In this document: positions 35,940-44,740 of the stretch, in pieces
How the letters are laid out: every line of letters starts with the position of its first letter
Numbering within the stretch: the stretch's first letter is position 1
Origin: Planctomycetota bacterium
GTDB taxonomy: Bacteria; Planctomycetota; UBA1135; GCA-002686595
NCBI GenBank assembly: GCA_021413885.1
Contig: JAIOPM010000005.1
Span: forward strand, 62,001 to 126,000
Direction: 5' to 3'
DNA: 64,000 bases
Position numbers and translations under genes: made by a program
The notes under the pieces: generated by a model
What the model saw: the letters and a program-made list of their open reading frames with translations, nothing else
Told to the model about the DNA's origin: nothing
Databases searched by the model: none

Positions 35940-38642
35940 ATGGCCCGCCTCTTCCTGCTCGACGGCACCGCGCTCGCGTACCGCTCGCATTTCGCGATCC
36001 CGAACCTGACGAGTCCGACGGGCAAGCCGTCGGGCGCGACGTACGGCTTCACGATGACGTTGCGGCGCATCCTCGAGAACGAGAAGCCCGACCTGATCGC
36101 CGTCGCGTTCGATCCGCCGGGGCCGACGCACCGCCACCACCGCTACGCCGAGTACAAGGCGACGCGCGAGCGCGCGCCCGAGGAGATGATCGCGCAGCTC
36201 GATTGGATGCGTTCGATCGTGCGCGCGCACGGCATTCCGCTGTTCGAGGTCAAGGGCTTCGAGGCCGACGACGTGATCGGGACGCTCACGGTCCAAGCGC
36301 GCGCGCTGGGCCACGACGTCCTGATCGTCACCGGCGACAAGGACTTCATGCAGCTCGTCGGCCCGAGCGTGAAGCTCTACAACGTCTTCAAGAAGGACAT
36401 CGACGTCCTGATCGAAGCGGAGGAAGCGGTCACCGCGAAGTTCGGCACGACGCCGGATCACGTGGTCGACGTGCTCGCGATCATGGGCGACGCCTCGGAC
36501 AACGTGCCCGGCGTCAAGGGCATCGGCGAGAAGGGCGCGACCAAGTTGATCGCCGAGTTCGGGTCGGTCGACGGCGTGCTCGCCAACCTCGACAAGGTCA
36601 AGGGCAAGGCGCGCGAGCTGATCGAGCGCGATCGCGAACAACTCTTGATGTCGCGCGAGCTGGTGACGATCGACACGCACGTGCCGCTCGATCCGGGCTT
36701 CGAGGCGATCCGTCCGCCGGACCCGGACGCGGCGCAGTTGCGCGAGCTCTTCACGCAGTTCGGTTTCCTCAGTCTGCTGAAGAAACTCGACTCGCCGAAG
36801 ACCGCGAGCACCGAGGTCCGCGACTACCGGATCGTGCGCACCGAAGCCGAGCTCGACGAACTCATCGCGCTGCTGCGCAACGCGCGCCGCTTCGCGGTCG
36901 ACACCGAAACCACCAGTCTCTTCCCGTTGCAGGCCGAGCTCGTCGGCGCGTCCTTCTCGTGCAACGCAGGCGTTGCGTGGTACGTGCCGTTCAACCTCGA
37001 TCCGCCGCTCTGCGGCTCGCGCGAAGCGTTGCTCGAGAAGCTGCGGCCGATCCTCGAGGACCCGACACTCGAACACGTCGGCCAGAACACGAAGTACGAC
37101 ATGCTGGTGTTCATCGGCCACGGCGTGCGTCCGCCGCCGCCGGAGTTCGACACGATGGTCGCGAGCTACTGCATCGCCGGCGCCGCGCGGCGCCACAACC
37201 TCGACGATCTCGCGCTCCACTACTTCGGCCTCACCAAGATCCCGACCAGCGACTTGATCGGCCGCGGCGCGAAGCAGATCACGATGGCCCAAGTGCCGGT
37301 CGACAAGGTCGGCGAGTACGCGTGCGAGGACGCGGACGTGACGTGGCGCCTCGGCGAAGTGCTCGCCAAGGAACTCGTCGAGGCGAGCGCGGAGCGGCTC
37401 TTCCGCGATCTCGAGATGCCGCTCGTGCCGGTGTTGACCGCGATGGAGGAGCGCGGGATCCGCGTCGACACCGAATTGCTCGCGAAGCTCGGCCTCGAAC
37501 TGGAGATCGAGCGCGCCGAGCAGGAGAAGCGCGTGCACGAACTCGCCGGCGGTCCGGTCAACTTGCACAGCCCGAAGGCGCTCGGCGAAGTGCTCTTCGA
37601 GAAGCTCAAGATCCACGAGGCCGCCGGCGTCAAACGCCCGAAGCGCACGCAGACCGGTTACGCGACCGACTACGAGACGCTCTCGACGAACTACGCCGAC
37701 GTGCCGATCGTGCAGGCGCTGCTCGAGCACCGCGAGGTCTCGAAACTGCAGAGCACGTACGTCGAGGCGTTGCCGCGCTTCGTCAACCCGCGCACCGGCC
37801 GCATCCATTGTTCGTTCAGTCAGGTGACCGCCGCGACCGGCCGACTCGCGTCGTCGGATCCCAACCTGCAGAACATCCCGATCCGCACCGAGCGTGGCCG
37901 CAAGCTGCGCGGCGCGTTCGTCGCGCGCGAGAAGGACTCGGCCGGCGAGTGGTGCTTGCTGACCGCCGACTACAGCCAGGTCGAGCTGCGGATCATGGCG
38001 CACCTGACCGGCGATCGCTTCCTCTGCGAAGCCTTCGCACGCGGCGAGGACATCCACGCGTCGACCGCGAGCGTGATCTTCGACGTGATGCCCGGGATGG
38101 TGACCCGCGACATGCGCAGCCGCGCGAAAGCGGTCAACTTCGGCCTGCTCTACGGCATGGGTCCGGCGCGTCTCGCGCGCGACACCGGCCTGACGATGAT
38201 CGAGGCGCGGCAATTCATCGAGCGCTACTTCAAGAAGTTCCCGAAGGTCCGCGAGTGGCGCGAGAACTTGCTCGCCGAAGCGCGCAAGACCGGTTACGTG
38301 CAGACGCTCTTCGGTCGCCGACGCGCGACGCCGGAACTGACGTCGGAAGAAGCGCGCACGCGGGTGTTCGCGGAGAACGCGGCGGTCAACACACCGGTCC
38401 AAGGCACCGCGGCGGACATCATCAAGCGCGCGATGATCGACCTCGAGGCGACGCTCGCGCAGTCGAAGCTCCTCGCGCGCATGCTGCTCCAGGTGCACGA
38501 CGAACTCGTGCTCGAACTGCCGACTCGCGAACTCGACGAAGCGACCGAGATCGTGCGGCACTCGATGGAAGGCGCCGCGAAGCTCGACGTGCCGCTGAAG
38601 GTCGACTTCGGCCACGGGCGTTCGTGGCTCGAGGCTCACTGA
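35940..38642 (+). CDS. polA: DNA polymerase I
   Basis: 900 residues with all three domains. The 5'-3' exonuclease occupies 1-~290 (LLDGTALAYRSHFA, FEADDVIGTL, DKDFMQLV, GVKGIGEKGATKL). The 3'-5' proofreading domain (~310-500) is active-type, with D321 and E323 in VDTETTS, NTKYDM and YACEDADVTW. The family A polymerase (~520-900) has motif A LTADYSQVELR (D677), motif B RSRAKAVNFGLLYGMG and motif C LLQVHDELVLE. It functions in repair and Okazaki-fragment processing. The intact proofreading site distinguishes it from the many PolI proteins that lost it. Confidence 0.97.
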   Translation: MARLFLLDGTALAYRSHFAIPNLTSPTGKPSGATYGFTMTLRRILENEKPDLIAVAFDPPGPTHRHHRYAEYKATRERAPEEMIAQLDWMRSIVRAHGIPLFEVKGFEADDVIGTLTVQARALGHDVLIVTGDKDFMQLVGPSVKLYNVFKKDIDVLIEAEEAVTAKFGTTPDHVVDVLAIMGDASDNVPGVKGIGEKGATKLIAEFGSVDGVLANLDKVKGKARELIERDREQLLMSRELVTIDTHVPLDPGFEAIRPPDPDAAQLRELFTQFGFLSLLKKLDSPKTASTEVRDYRIVRTEAELDELIALLRNARRFAVDTETTSLFPLQAELVGASFSCNAGVAWYVPFNLDPPLCGSREALLEKLRPILEDPTLEHVGQNTKYDMLVFIGHGVRPPPPEFDTMVASYCIAGAARRHNLDDLALHYFGLTKIPTSDLIGRGAKQITMAQVPVDKVGEYACEDADVTWRLGEVLAKELVEASAERLFRDLEMPLVPVLTAMEERGIRVDTELLAKLGLELEIERAEQEKRVHELAGGPVNLHSPKALGEVLFEKLKIHEAAGVKRPKRTQTGYATDYETLSTNYADVPIVQALLEHREVSKLQSTYVEALPRFVNPRTGRIHCSFSQVTAATGRLASSDPNLQNIPIRTERGRKLRGAFVAREKDSAGEWCLLTADYSQVELRIMAHLTGDRFLCEAFARGEDIHASTASVIFDVMPGMVTRDMRSRAKAVNFGLLYGMGPARLARDTGLTMIEARQFIERYFKKFPKVREWRENLLAEARKTGYVQTLFGRRRATPELTSEEARTRVFAENAAVNTPVQGTAADIIKRAMIDLEATLAQSKLLARMLLQVHDELVLELPTRELDEATEIVRHSMEGAAKLDVPLKVDFGHGRSWLEAH

Positions 38643-38645
38643 GGC

Positions 38646-39530
38646 TCAGCGCGCGTCGGATCCGCGGCCGCCGAGATGGCGCTCGAGGAACCAACCGGTC
38701 GAGTGCAAGCCGCGCGAACGCCGTTGTCCCGTTTGGATCGCGCGGACGAGCGCGCGCCGCTCGCCGCGCTCGGGCGCGTAGGCGCGGGCAAAGCGTGCGA
38801 GATCGGTGCGCCGCGCGACCGCGCGACCTTCGAGCACGAGGCGCGCGACGTGTCGATGCAGCCGCCGCAGGTTGTCGGTGCGGCGCTCGACGTCCAGCCC
38901 GTCGACGAACGTCGAACGATCGAGGTCGAGCACCCACGGCTCCGCGTCCGGCGCGGCATCGACGACGAGCAAGTTGCGCGGCGTCAAATCCGCGTGCACG
39001 AAACCGACGCCGTGCAAACGCCGCACGAGCGCACCCGCCGCCGCGTACAAGCGCCGCCGCGGCGCGACGTCGAGCTCGCCGCGCGCATCCGCCGCCAGCA
39101 CGCGTCCGAGGTCGCGCGAACCTTCGACACGCCGCGTGACGACGTCGAGGAACCACGCACCCGCGCCGCCCGTCAGCGCGCGCGCCGCGACGACCTCGGG
39201 CGTGCGGAAGCCGAGCTCCGCGAGCCGCGCGGCGAGCACCAGCTCGCGGAACGGCCGCTCGGGATCGCGGAAGCGCGCGCCGGTCAACCAACGCAAGAGT
39301 CCGCCGTGATGGAAACGCCGCACGACGAAACGCGCGCCGGCGGCGGTGAGTTCGCGGAGCTCGGTGCGTCCGAAGAGATCGCTGCGCGGCAATTCGCGCG
39401 CGGCGTCGAGACCGAAACCGCGCTCCTCGAACTCGCGCTCGAGCTCGACGCGCCGCGCGCACACGCCGCGTTCGTCCCGGACGACGCGGAAACCGGCGGG
39501 CAACTCGGCGAGGATCGGGAGGGAAGTCAC
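38646..39530 (-). CDS. LPS-core kinase-like protein (WaaP/KdkA family)
   Basis: 294 residues with a kinase-like fold. ARFVVRRFHHGGLLRWLTGA near the N-terminus, RPFRELVLAARLAELGFRTP, then the catalytic loop GVGFVHADLTPRNLLV and the metal site VLDLDRS are typical of Kdo/heptose kinases acting on lipopolysaccharide core. The GTG start faces the divergent heptosyltransferase gene with 54 bases between, which supports a role in LPS core assembly. The stop is only three bases from the polA stop (convergent). Confidence 0.82.
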   Translation of the reverse strand: MTSLPILAELPAGFRVVRDERGVCARRVELEREFEERGFGLDAARELPRSDLFGRTELRELTAAGARFVVRRFHHGGLLRWLTGARFRDPERPFRELVLAARLAELGFRTPEVVAARALTGGAGAWFLDVVTRRVEGSRDLGRVLAADARGELDVAPRRRLYAAAGALVRRLHGVGFVHADLTPRNLLVVDAAPDAEPWVLDLDRSTFVDGLDVERRTDNLRRLHRHVARLVLEGRAVARRTDLARFARAYAPERGERRALVRAIQTGQRRSRGLHSTGWFLERHLGGRGSDAR

Positions 39531-39584
39531 CGCGCGGCAGTGTAGCGGTGGAAGCGCGCGCGTCGCTCGTGCAGGATCAGCACC

Positions 39585-40622
39585 ATGACGTCCTTGCCGC
39601 GGCGGATCCTGATCGTGCGCCTCGGCGCGATCGGCGACGTGACCAACGCCGTGGTCGTCGCGAACGCGCTGAAGGACTTCGATCCGAGCGTGCGGATCGG
39701 CTGGGCGGTGCACGACCTCGCGCGGCCGTTGGTCGAAGGTCATCCGTCGGTCGAACGCGTCCACGTGTGGTCCAAGGACGGCGGAGTGCGCGAGCTCGCG
39801 CGTTGGATCGACGAGGTCCGCGGCGCGGGGTACGAGCTCGCGCTCGATCTCCAACGCATCTTGAAGAGCGCTCTGCTCGCGCGCTTCGCCGGCGCGGGGC
39901 GCGTGCTCGCGTACGACCGCGCACGCAGCAAGGAATTGAGTTGGGTCCTCGCCGCGGAGCGCATCGAGCCCGGACTCCCCCACGCTCACGTCGTCGATCA
40001 GTACCTTGCGTTCGCGCGCGCTCTCGGCGTCCCGAATCCGGCGGCGCGTTTCTCGTTGCCGTTCGATCGCGCGGCGGAGGAACGCGCGCTCGCCGTCGCG
40101 CGCGAGCATCCGCGCGGTTTCGTGCTGCTGCACGTCGGCGCGACGAAGTCGGCGAACCGTTGGGCACCTGAACGTTTCGGTGCGCTCGCGCGAAGGCTCG
40201 CGAACGAGCACGGCGTCGGCGCGTGGTTCATCGGCGGACCGCACGAACGCGCGGCGGGAGCGCGCGCGTTCGAAGCCGCGGCCGGCGCGCGCGACGTCGT
40301 CGATCGGACCGGCGCGACTTCGCTGCCGGAGCTGTGGCACCTCGCCGCGCACGCGCGGTTGGTGATCAGCGCCGACTCGGGTCCGATGCACGTGGCGGCG
40401 GCGGCGGGAGCTCCGGTGCTCGCGCTGTTCGGCGCCGCGGACGAACGTCGCACGGGCCCGTACGGCTCGAGTCACGTCGTCCTGCGCACGCGGCCCGACT
40501 GCGCGCCGTGCGGACGGCGCGATTGTCCGCTGCCGCGGCACGCGTGCATGCTCGACCTCGACGTCGAACGCGTCGCGGCAGCGGCGAGCGAGTTGCTCTC
40601 GCGCTTGAACGCGCCGAACTAG
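39585..40622 (+). CDS. Glycosyltransferase family 9 (ADP-heptose:LPS heptosyltransferase-like)
   Basis: 345 residues. The start ILIVRLGAIGDVTNAVVVAN is the GT9 N-terminal motif. The C-terminal half has LLHVGATKSANRWAPERFGAL, WFIGGPHE, LVISADSGPMHVAAAAGAPVLALFG and a Cys-rich end (DCAPCGRRDCPLPRHACM) as in many heptosyltransferases. It probably adds heptose to the LPS inner core. It overlaps the convergent KptA gene by four bases at the stops. Confidence 0.9.
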   Translation: MTSLPRRILIVRLGAIGDVTNAVVVANALKDFDPSVRIGWAVHDLARPLVEGHPSVERVHVWSKDGGVRELARWIDEVRGAGYELALDLQRILKSALLARFAGAGRVLAYDRARSKELSWVLAAERIEPGLPHAHVVDQYLAFARALGVPNPAARFSLPFDRAAEERALAVAREHPRGFVLLHVGATKSANRWAPERFGALARRLANEHGVGAWFIGGPHERAAGARAFEAAAGARDVVDRTGATSLPELWHLAAHARLVISADSGPMHVAAAAGAPVLALFGAADERRTGPYGSSHVVLRTRPDCAPCGRRDCPLPRHACMLDLDVERVAAAASELLSRLNAPN

Positions 40623-42106
40623 AGACCGGCGCCGAAGCCGCCCGAGTCGTCTTGTTGCGGCGGCGGTGTGTGCGCCGGCGGCGGAGCCGGACGGCGTTCT
40701 TCGCGCGGCGGCGGAGCGGGCTTCTTCGGCTTGCGCTCGGGCTCGCCGAAGATGCCGAGGCCGAAGCCTCCGCCTCCACCTTCGTCACTCGACGCCGCGA
40801 CGGGCGCGGGAGTCGGACGTTGTTGGGGGCGAGCTTCTTCCTGACGCTGCGGACGCTCGTGGCGTTCCGGACGATCGCTGCGCTCGGGGCGGTCGATTCG
40901 CTCGGGCCGCTCGGGCCGATCGTTGCGGGGCGCGCGGTCGTCGCGCGGACGCTCGAACGGGCGCACTTCGGGGCCGCGATCGCCGCGGCGGTCGCTGTCG
41001 CGCTCCAGGCGCGGCTCGCCGCGCGGTTCCGGTCGGCGCTCGGGACCACGATCCGGACCGCGGTCCGGTCCGCGATCGGCGAAACGTTCGCGCGGACGGT
41101 CGTCGCGACGGAAGTCGCCGCCGCCGCGCGGCTCGGGACGTTGTTCGGCGTGGACTTCGCGCGGCGCGTGCTCGCGCGGTGCATCGTCGCGCGGTGCGCC
41201 CTCGCGCGGAGCGGGGCGCCGATCGTCGGCGGGACGGCGATCGTCGCGGAAGCCTCCGCCGCCGCCGGTGTGAACCGGACGTTGGTCACGATCGCCACCG
41301 CGTCCGCCACGTCCGCCGCGGTGACCGCGACCGCCGCGGCCGTCGTCGCGATCGCGGCGCGGAGCGGCGCCCGACGCGGGGCGCGCAGCGTCGTCGAACG
41401 GGCGACGCGGTGCGTCGCGTCCGCCGTCGTCGCGCGGGCCGCGATGCTCACCGCGGTGTTCGCCGCGCGGACCGTCGTGGCGACGATCGTCGCGCTGGCG
41501 CGGCGGTCCGAAGCCGCGACCTTCGCGCTCGCCCATGTGACGGTCTTCGCCGTCTTGGTAGGTCGCGTGGAGCGCGATGAAGCGCGTCGGGATCGCGTCG
41601 GACAGGAACAGCGCTTGGCGATCGAAGAAGTTGACGCCCTCTTCCCACGCCTCGGTCGACTTCACCACCACGACCGCGTACTCGCGGCCGGCGCGGCGAC
41701 CGCTCTCGCGCGCGTCGTCGACCGATCGGGCGAGGTGGAGGAAGCGCCGACGTCCGCCGGAGAGTCCGTGCTGCAACGCGCGTTCGGCGTCGTGGGCACC
41801 GAGGCCGACGTAGAGCAAGTCGGGCGGTTGCGCGGGCTCGCCGGGTTCGACCGGGATCGAGTGGCCGTACAGCGCGCGCACTCGATCGCCGACCAACTCG
41901 TAGCGCGGCCGATCGCCGGCCACGATCGCGTTCTCGAGGTCGACGCGTTCGACCGGTTCGCCGAGGCGCTCGTTGAGCGCTCGCACGACCTCGTCGACTT
42001 CGCCGTAACCGTGCGCGTCGAGCTCGAGGTCGAACTCTTGGGGTTGATGGCGCAACATGTACGCCAGGGAACGGGTGATCCTCTCGATCAGCGCGGGGTC
42101 GCTCAT
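40619..42106 (-). CDS. kptA: KptA/Tpt1-type RNA 2'-phosphotransferase with a long disordered tail
   Basis: 495 residues, against about 180 for ordinary KptA. Residues 1-~182 carry the fold: SLAYMLRHQP with R19, ALYGHSIPV with H82, LLYVGLGAHD (LYHGT in most members, so the His is Val here), GGRRRFLHLA and DARESGRRAG with the later arginines. The Arg-His-Arg-Arg tetrad appears kept. The enzyme moves a 2'-phosphate from RNA to NAD+. Residues ~186-495 are low complexity, rich in Arg, Asp, Gly, Pro and Glu, with RGG-like and PDRG repeats and a C-terminal end GGFGAGL. Such tails typically bind RNA or drive condensates; here that is inference. Confidence 0.85.
   Translation of the reverse strand: MSDPALIERITRSLAYMLRHQPQEFDLELDAHGYGEVDEVVRALNERLGEPVERVDLENAIVAGDRPRYELVGDRVRALYGHSIPVEPGEPAQPPDLLYVGLGAHDAERALQHGLSGGRRRFLHLARSVDDARESGRRAGREYAVVVVKSTEAWEEGVNFFDRQALFLSDAIPTRFIALHATYQDGEDRHMGEREGRGFGPPRQRDDRRHDGPRGEHRGEHRGPRDDGGRDAPRRPFDDAARPASGAAPRRDRDDGRGGRGHRGGRGGRGGDRDQRPVHTGGGGGFRDDRRPADDRRPAPREGAPRDDAPREHAPREVHAEQRPEPRGGGDFRRDDRPRERFADRGPDRGPDRGPERRPEPRGEPRLERDSDRRGDRGPEVRPFERPRDDRAPRNDRPERPERIDRPERSDRPERHERPQRQEEARPQQRPTPAPVAASSDEGGGGGFGLGIFGEPERKPKKPAPPPREERRPAPPPAHTPPPQQDDSGGFGAGL
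40622..41545 (-). repeat. Low-complexity Arg/Asp/Gly/Pro coding region (KptA tail)
   Basis: About 920 bases of repetitive, highly GC-rich sequence encode runs of RDD, RPE, RGG and PDRG units. The DRGP unit is repeated four times near 41030-41075. The sequence is open in several frames, and the amino-acid bias in the annotated frame (few hydrophobic residues) marks it as intrinsically disordered. Confidence 0.75.
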
Positions 42107-43090
42107 GCCGTCAACGATTGCCGTTTTGGTTGACGCGGACGCCTGGAGACTGGGCTCGGATCGCGCGTGAGCGAAGGGCCACCTGTGCGTCGGGCCTCCC
42201 GTACGAGTCCGCGAATCGGCGGGATTCTAGCAATCGCCCGCTCGACCGCCACCTGCGGATGACTTCGGCTGCGAGAGCGCGGAGGATTCGTCGGTCGCCG
42301 CCGGTCCCCGCCCGACCGTCACGCCCATCCCCGCCGGGTCTTGCGACGGCAGCCGCCGCGACTTCGGCCGGTTGCGCGCGAACAAAAAAAATGCGCGCCC
42401 GCAGCCCCCGCCGCGAGCGCGCGAATTGGCGGGTCCCACACCACCAACTCTGTTCGATCGTCTTTTGGTGGACGTCGCCGGTGCTTTCTAGCCCGCCCGC
42501 CGGTTTCCGGTTGCGGGCCTTTGCGCGGCAAACACCAGGCTGGTGAAGCGACGCGACGACGTCTTGCCGGAAGACGTCGACGAACTCTGGCAAGCGCCGG
42601 ACCGGGGTTCGGGCGGACCCGGTTCGTCGATCGGTTCGAAGCCTTCCGACACGAGTTCGCTGATGAAGTCGCCCTCGCCGCTCATGCGCACGGTCAGGCG
42701 CTCGCCGGTTTGCGGATCGGTCCAGCCCAGCCACGTCGAGCGGTAGCTCGCGCGCACTCGGCCGTCCTCGCCACACCAGGGATGCGTGGTCTCTAGGTTC
42801 ATGTGGATGCTCTGCTGTTCTGTTCCCTGTTGGATCGCGTGTACCGGAGCGTTCGTCGCGCCTACGTCTCGTTCCCTGCGAACTTTCCGTGATTTCGGCG
42901 CGACGCCGACTCGACCGATGCATCCCCAAAAGGGGCGATCGACCGCGGCGTGAAGGGTGGTACGCGAGATTCCCGCCGAGGTGAGCGAACGGCGCGTCAA
43001 GAGCCAGTCAAACCGCCGCGTAGGGAGTCGGCGCGACGCGCTCGCGCGGTGCGTGCGTGTCCGGCGGTCGCTTGGCATGCTCGTCAGGCG
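42107..43090. other. 984-base region with little evident coding
   Basis: Between the kptA start and the second M28 peptidase the codon pattern of the neighbours breaks down. Apart from a possible 104-codon gene (42488-42802, minus) nothing is recognised. There is an eight-base A run near 42384 and more even base use than in the flanks. Divergent promoters for kptA and for the plus-strand peptidase should lie in it. The stretch could be a remnant of a decayed gene. Confidence 0.5.
42488..42802 (-). CDS. Hypothetical small protein, doubtful
   Basis: 104 codons from the ATG at 42802. The first ~55 residues (RASYRSTWLGWTDPQTGERL and GEGDFISELVSEGFEPIDE) have the look of a real short protein, with Trp, Tyr and Gly in a normal mix. 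The remainder turns Ser/Arg-rich, while another minus-strand frame reads RLPEFVDVFRQDVVASLHQP, which suggests a frameshift near 42600. No Shine-Dalgarno is clear and no family is recognised. Confidence 0.35.
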   Translation of the reverse strand: MNLETTHPWCGEDGRVRASYRSTWLGWTDPQTGERLTVRMSGEGDFISELVSEGFEPIDEPGPPEPRSGACQSSSTSSGKTSSRRFTSLVFAAQRPATGNRRAG

Positions 43091-44410
43091 ATGAAGCTCA
43101 CGACTTGGCTGCTGTGGTGTTTCCAGATCGGCACGGCGAGCATCACGACGGCTTGCCGAACGGAGCTCGCCGGCGTGGGCGAATCCAGCACGGCGGGCAC
43201 GAGCCGCATCGAGCGCGACATCCGCTCACTCGTCGCGTGCGGGACTCGACACACGCTCAGCGCGGACCGCGGAACTCGCGGCATCGACGCCGCTCGCCGG
43301 TACCTCGCGGCGGAGTTCGAGAAGGTCTCGGCGGAGCGCTACGGCGGACGCCTCCAAGTGCGCAGCGAGTCGCACCACGTCGCTCCCGAGAAACGCATTC
43401 CCGACGGCGCGGACGTCACCAACGTCGTCGCGTTGCTCCCGGGCAGGGACCCGACGCGCTTGGTCGTCGTGTCCGGCCACTACGATTCGATGCCGAGCGA
43501 CGTGATGGATCCCGAGTCCGACGCGCCGGGCGCGAACGACGACGCCTCGGGCGTCGCGGTGGTGCTCGAGTGCGCGCGCTTGCTCGGCGGGCTCGAACCG
43601 CGAGCGACCGTCGTTTTCATGGCGGTCGCGGGCGAGGAGCAGAGCCTCGCCGGCTCGACCGCGCAGGCCAAGGACTGGAAGGAACGGGGCTGGCTCGTCG
43701 AAGCGCTGTTCACCAACGACATCGTCGGCGGCGGCCGCGGCGCGAACGGGCGGCTCGAGCCGGAGCGCGTGCGGCTCTTCAGCGAGGGAGTTCCTTCCGC
43801 CGGCGACAAAATCGTCGGCAGCGACGCCGATGCGCCGTCGCGGCAGCTCGCGCGCTACCTCGAGGAGGTCGGCGAGCGCGAAGTGCCGGGCTTCGACGTC
43901 GACCTCGTCTTCCGCCAGGACCGCTTCCTGCGCGGCGGCGATCACAAGCCGTTCAACGAACTCGGCTTCGCGGCGGTGCGCTTCACCGAGCCCAACGAGA
44001 ACTACGACCACCAACACCAGAACGTGCGCGTCGAGGGCGGCCGGCAGTTCGGCGACCTCCCGGAGTTCGTCGACTTCGCGTTCGTCGAACGTGTCGCGCG
44101 GGTCAACGCGGCGGGGCTGCGAGCGCTCGCCCTCGCGCCGGCGCCGCCTGCCGACGTGATGCTCGACACGCAGAAGCTGACGCCGCACACGCGGCTCTTC
44201 TGGACGCTCGGCGCGGAGGGTTCGGTCGCGGGTTACCGCGTGCGGATGCGCGGGACGACCGACGCGCGTTGGACGAAGAGCGTCGACGTCGGGCTGAAGA
44301 GCGAGATCACGCTCGAGAACACGTCGAAGGACGATTGGCTCTTCGCGGTCGAGGCGTACGACGCGCGCGGCGCGACGAGCTTGCCCGTCTACCCGACGCC
44401 GAGTCGCTGA
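43091..44410 (+). CDS. M28 family zinc peptidase, lipoprotein, with FnIII-like C-terminus
   Basis: 439 residues. The signal ends at a lipobox ITTAC (C22), so it is lipid anchored in the envelope. Zinc ligands are H130 in VSGHYDS, D150 in GANDDASG, E182/E183 in AGEEQ, D210 in NDIVGGG and the C-terminal His in NYDHQHQNV. Residues ~345-439 form a beta domain like FnIII (GSVAGYRVRMRGTTD). This is a different branch from the PDZ-containing M28 protein at 5067: shorter and without PDZ. It probably trims extracellular peptides. The convergent rhodanese gene ends three bases beyond its stop. Confidence 0.88.
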   Translation: MKLTTWLLWCFQIGTASITTACRTELAGVGESSTAGTSRIERDIRSLVACGTRHTLSADRGTRGIDAARRYLAAEFEKVSAERYGGRLQVRSESHHVAPEKRIPDGADVTNVVALLPGRDPTRLVVVSGHYDSMPSDVMDPESDAPGANDDASGVAVVLECARLLGGLEPRATVVFMAVAGEEQSLAGSTAQAKDWKERGWLVEALFTNDIVGGGRGANGRLEPERVRLFSEGVPSAGDKIVGSDADAPSRQLARYLEEVGEREVPGFDVDLVFRQDRFLRGGDHKPFNELGFAAVRFTEPNENYDHQHQNVRVEGGRQFGDLPEFVDFAFVERVARVNAAGLRALALAPAPPADVMLDTQKLTPHTRLFWTLGAEGSVAGYRVRMRGTTDARWTKSVDVGLKSEITLENTSKDDWLFAVEAYDARGATSLPVYPTPSR

Positions 44411-44413
44411 CCT

Positions 44414-44740
44414 CTAGTAACGCGTCATCGTCGGATCGACTTCGAGCGCCCAACGCTCGACGCCGCCCGCGAGGTTCAGCACCGACGTGAAGCCCGAGCG
44501 CGCGAGCAACGCGGCGATCTGCGCACTGCGGATGCCGTGGTGACAGATGCACACGATCGGCGCGTCGCGTTCGAGTTCGTCGAGACGCCGAGGCACTTCC
44601 CCCATCGGGATCGCGACGGAAGCGGGCAGGCGACAGACCGCGAGCTCGTCCGGCTCGCGCACGTCGAGCAACACGAAGCGTTCGCCGCCGGCGAGACGCC
44701 GCGCGAGCTCGGTCGGCGCGATCGAATGCGCCGCGCTCAA
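44414..44740 (-). CDS. Single-domain rhodanese (GlpE-like)
   Basis: 108 residues from a TTG start that overlaps the upstream phosphodiesterase stop by four bases (TTGA). The fold markers FVLLDVREPDE, the active loop VCICHHGIRSAQ with Cys66 and Arg71 (CHHG-RS), and LNLAGGVERWALEVDP are those of small sulfurtransferases. It would transfer sulfane sulfur from thiosulfate or persulfides to acceptors such as cyanide or thiols. Pairing with an AP-superfamily enzyme has no obvious logic. Confidence 0.88.
   Translation of the reverse strand: MSAAHSIAPTELARRLAGGERFVLLDVREPDELAVCRLPASVAIPMGEVPRRLDELERDAPIVCICHHGIRSAQIAALLARSGFTSVLNLAGGVERWALEVDPTMTRY

Noticed and set aside
35469-38639. 1056-codon minus-strand frame opposite polA
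   Set aside because: It is antisense to an unambiguous DNA polymerase I; the translation is Arg/Glu/Asp-rich without any domain.
41030-41080. Possible CRISPR-like short repeats (GGTCCGCGGTCC-type)
   Set aside because: The repeats are contiguous, without spacers, and encode PDRG units in frame; they are coding low complexity.
40223-42133. 636-codon plus-strand frame opposite KptA, Ala/Val/Thr-rich
   Set aside because: It is the complement of the low-complexity KptA tail. The KptA N-terminal domain is recognisable and shares the frame with the tail.
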